Shown: in pieces, positions 28,321-28,583 of the stretch
Layout: each line of letters opens with the position of its first letter
How positions within the stretch are numbered: the stretch's first letter is position 1
NCBI RefSeq assembly: GCF_001039355.2
Contig: NW_019773788.1
Location: 1-28,583 of the forward strand
Reading direction: 5' to 3'
DNA length: 28,583 nt
Source of the DNA: Lingula anatina
Taxonomy: Eukaryota; Brachiopoda; Lingulata; Lingulida; Lingulidae
Made by a program: the position numbers and the translations under genes
Notes under the pieces: generated by a model
What the model saw: only the letters and a program-made list of their open reading frames with translations
What the model was told of the DNA's origin: nothing
Database searches by the model: none

Positions 28321-28583
28321 CCTTAATGTTTATGCATTATGGATCACAGCGCGAGTTAAGTTTTAAATTGAAATTTAACAAAAGGGGTGTTATTTTCGTT
28401 AGAAAAGCTGGAAAAATTATGCCAGCTGGCAGAACAGATCTGCACTGGTTGAACAGCTCTCTCGCTGGTAGATTAGAAACCAACAGGGAAAGGTGACCGA
28501 ATCGACCATTCTCGGCCAACCCCCTGATTGTAAGAAATGCCACAAAACATGCTGTCTTTATTAAACATTCACTTTTAAATTAT
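28321..28583. other. SDR-B intron 1, distal part
   Basis: Aligns in pieces with SDR-A intron 1 (TGCATTATGGATCACAGCGC near 28331, and CATGCTGTCTTTATTAAACA near 28547 against 18068). The window ends before exon 1. A 250-base block here (about 28380-28500) has no clear partner in A. Confidence 0.6.

Noticed and set aside
1-28583. tRNA, rRNA and other structured RNA genes
   Set aside because: I looked for tRNA-like A/B box pairs and conserved rRNA motifs and found none that I could support by eye.

Overview
The window is eukaryotic nuclear DNA from an invertebrate animal, probably a marine one such as a mollusc or relative, although the phylum cannot be fixed from sequence alone. All recognisable genes are split into short exons with GT..AG introns, the background is AT-rich, and introns and spacers are full of small DNA transposons, foldback elements and microsatellites. 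Nothing looks bacterial: there are no operons, ribosome-binding sites or CRISPR. The four single-base N positions (3558, 7269, 9627, 23248) appear to be contig joins or ambiguous calls, and several structural oddities sit exactly on them.

Layout. 1-3557: five internal exons of an APMAP / strictosidine-synthase-like six-bladed propeller gene on the + strand; its first and last exons are missing. 3848-6202: the first four exons, including start codon and signal peptide, of a CACHD1 / calcium-channel alpha2-delta-like gene on the - strand; the rest of the gene should lie to the left, where the APMAP-like gene sits instead. 6495-13955: two ~2.9 kb copies (R1, R2) of a transposon-like element whose ends are arrays of the palindrome GTTGGSCCAAC. 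R1 is nested in one arm of a foldback element and cut off at an N.

13956 to the right end is a head-to-tail tandem duplication. Unit A (about 13.98-18.5 kb) holds the intact last exon of a DCAF13/SOF1-like ribosome-biogenesis gene (+), converging on a complete four-exon, 284-residue classical short-chain dehydrogenase/reductase gene (SDR-A, -). Unit B (about 21.8-28.6 kb and beyond) holds decayed DCAF13 exons and a second, apparently intact SDR (SDR-B, -), whose first exon lies just past the window. Since duplicating, B has gained a dead Tc1-like transposon, copies of a CCTCCGCC-ended repeat and other insertions, and differs from A by a ~100 bp inversion. Between the units, 18.6-21.8 kb is a mosaic of terminal-inverted-repeat elements and a foldback element.

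The genes are not a pathway. The main story is local gene duplication with one partner (DCAF13) dying and the other (SDR) diverging around its active site, in a region churned by non-autonomous DNA elements and partly disturbed by assembly joins. I found no clear new molecular system; the palindrome-array elements and the divergent SDR pair deserve most attention.
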